Below the pieces are notes generated by a model. It had not been told where the DNA came from. It worked only from the letters and a program-made list of their open reading frames with translations, and did not search any database. A DNA stretch of 64,000 bases, from the NCBI RefSeq assembly GCF_038561935.1, contig NZ_CP102770.1:4774001-4838000 (forward strand), read 5' to 3'. Shown one piece after another: positions 62,827 to 64,000 of the stretch. Numbering within the stretch: the stretch's first letter is position 1; every line of letters begins with the position of its first letter. Origin of the DNA: Myxococcus stipitatus. Lineage in GTDB: Bacteria > Myxococcota > Myxococcia > Myxococcales > Myxococcaceae. Position numbers and translations under genes: made by a program.

Positions 62827-64000
<1,174 letters not shown>

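Overview
The window is one contiguous stretch of a very GC-rich, gene-dense bacterial chromosome, and it looks like a myxobacterium of the Myxococcus/Corallococcus group. The best lineage markers are a translationally coupled carQ-carR-carS light-response operon, a member of the myxobacteria-restricted DUF2378 (TIGR02265) family, a protein with an AgmX/PglI-type C-terminal domain, many lipoproteins with short lipoboxes, and very strong third-position GC bias. I saw no rRNA, tRNA, CRISPR array, insertion sequence or prophage. The species cannot be named from this sequence alone.

Layout, left to right. 1-8.3 kb: a 5'-truncated membrane protein, a divergent DUF1015 protein, a polyamine-synthase-like membrane fusion, and an ABC exporter (ATPase, permease, anchored partner). 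8.5-14.9 kb: hemB, then a tightly overlapping DUF4177 / RDD / tandem ATP-grasp ligase set, a DmpA-type P1 peptidase and a 38-residue basic microprotein. 15-18.5 kb: a lipoprotein, an AI-2E/PerM transporter and a secreted beta-rich protein. 18.5-21.3 kb: a three-gene cassette of RNA ligase, Ham1-like fusion protein and AbiEii-type nucleotidyltransferase. 21.4-22.9 kb: carQRS. 23-26.2 kb: a metallophosphoesterase, an FKBP lipoprotein and a cyclic-nucleotide-binding protein. 26.2-30.5 kb: an EF-G paralogue with an elaborate leader, and a DEAD-box helicase. 30.6-32.2 kb: a PNPOx-like/thioesterase pair divergent from a TetR regulator across a double operator. 32.3-33.7 kb: a secreted endonuclease-like lipoprotein.

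34-42.6 kb is a B12 cluster: methylmalonyl-CoA mutase small and large subunits, the MeaB chaperone GTPase and the fused mutase IcmF. Together they would carry out the propionate/methylmalonyl branch and the isobutyryl/n-butyryl branch of acyl-CoA rearrangement. 42.8-49.1 kb: an ankyrin/bactofilin-like protein, a DUF2378 protein, and an ABC system whose permease is fused to an M1 aminopeptidase. 49.1-53.8 kb: a GH5-type lipoprotein, a peptidoglycan-binding peptidase-like protein, a NarL/NarX-style two-component pair and a lipoprotein. 53.9-58.2 kb is a sulfur-carrier region: E1-like enzyme, TusA-like, MoaD/ThiS-like, a second degenerate E1-like protein and a JAMM protease, followed by an APS-kinase-like gene and larE. 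58.2-64 kb: a lipoprotein, an outer-membrane-like protein, a ribbon-helix-helix regulator, truA, an AgmX/PglI-domain protein, an unknown protein and the first 391 codons of clpX.

The two most promising under-described units are (1) the RNA ligase / Ham1-fusion / nucleotidyltransferase cassette at 18.5-21.3 kb and (2) the sulfur-carrier operon at 53.9-56.2 kb. In the second, the E1 activity seems split over two proteins, one with an intact ATP site but no N-terminal arginine segment, and one with that segment but a ruined ATP loop. The EF-G paralogue's promoter, with a palindrome between -35 and -10 and a leader ORF at or next to the predicted transcript start, is the best regulatory lead.
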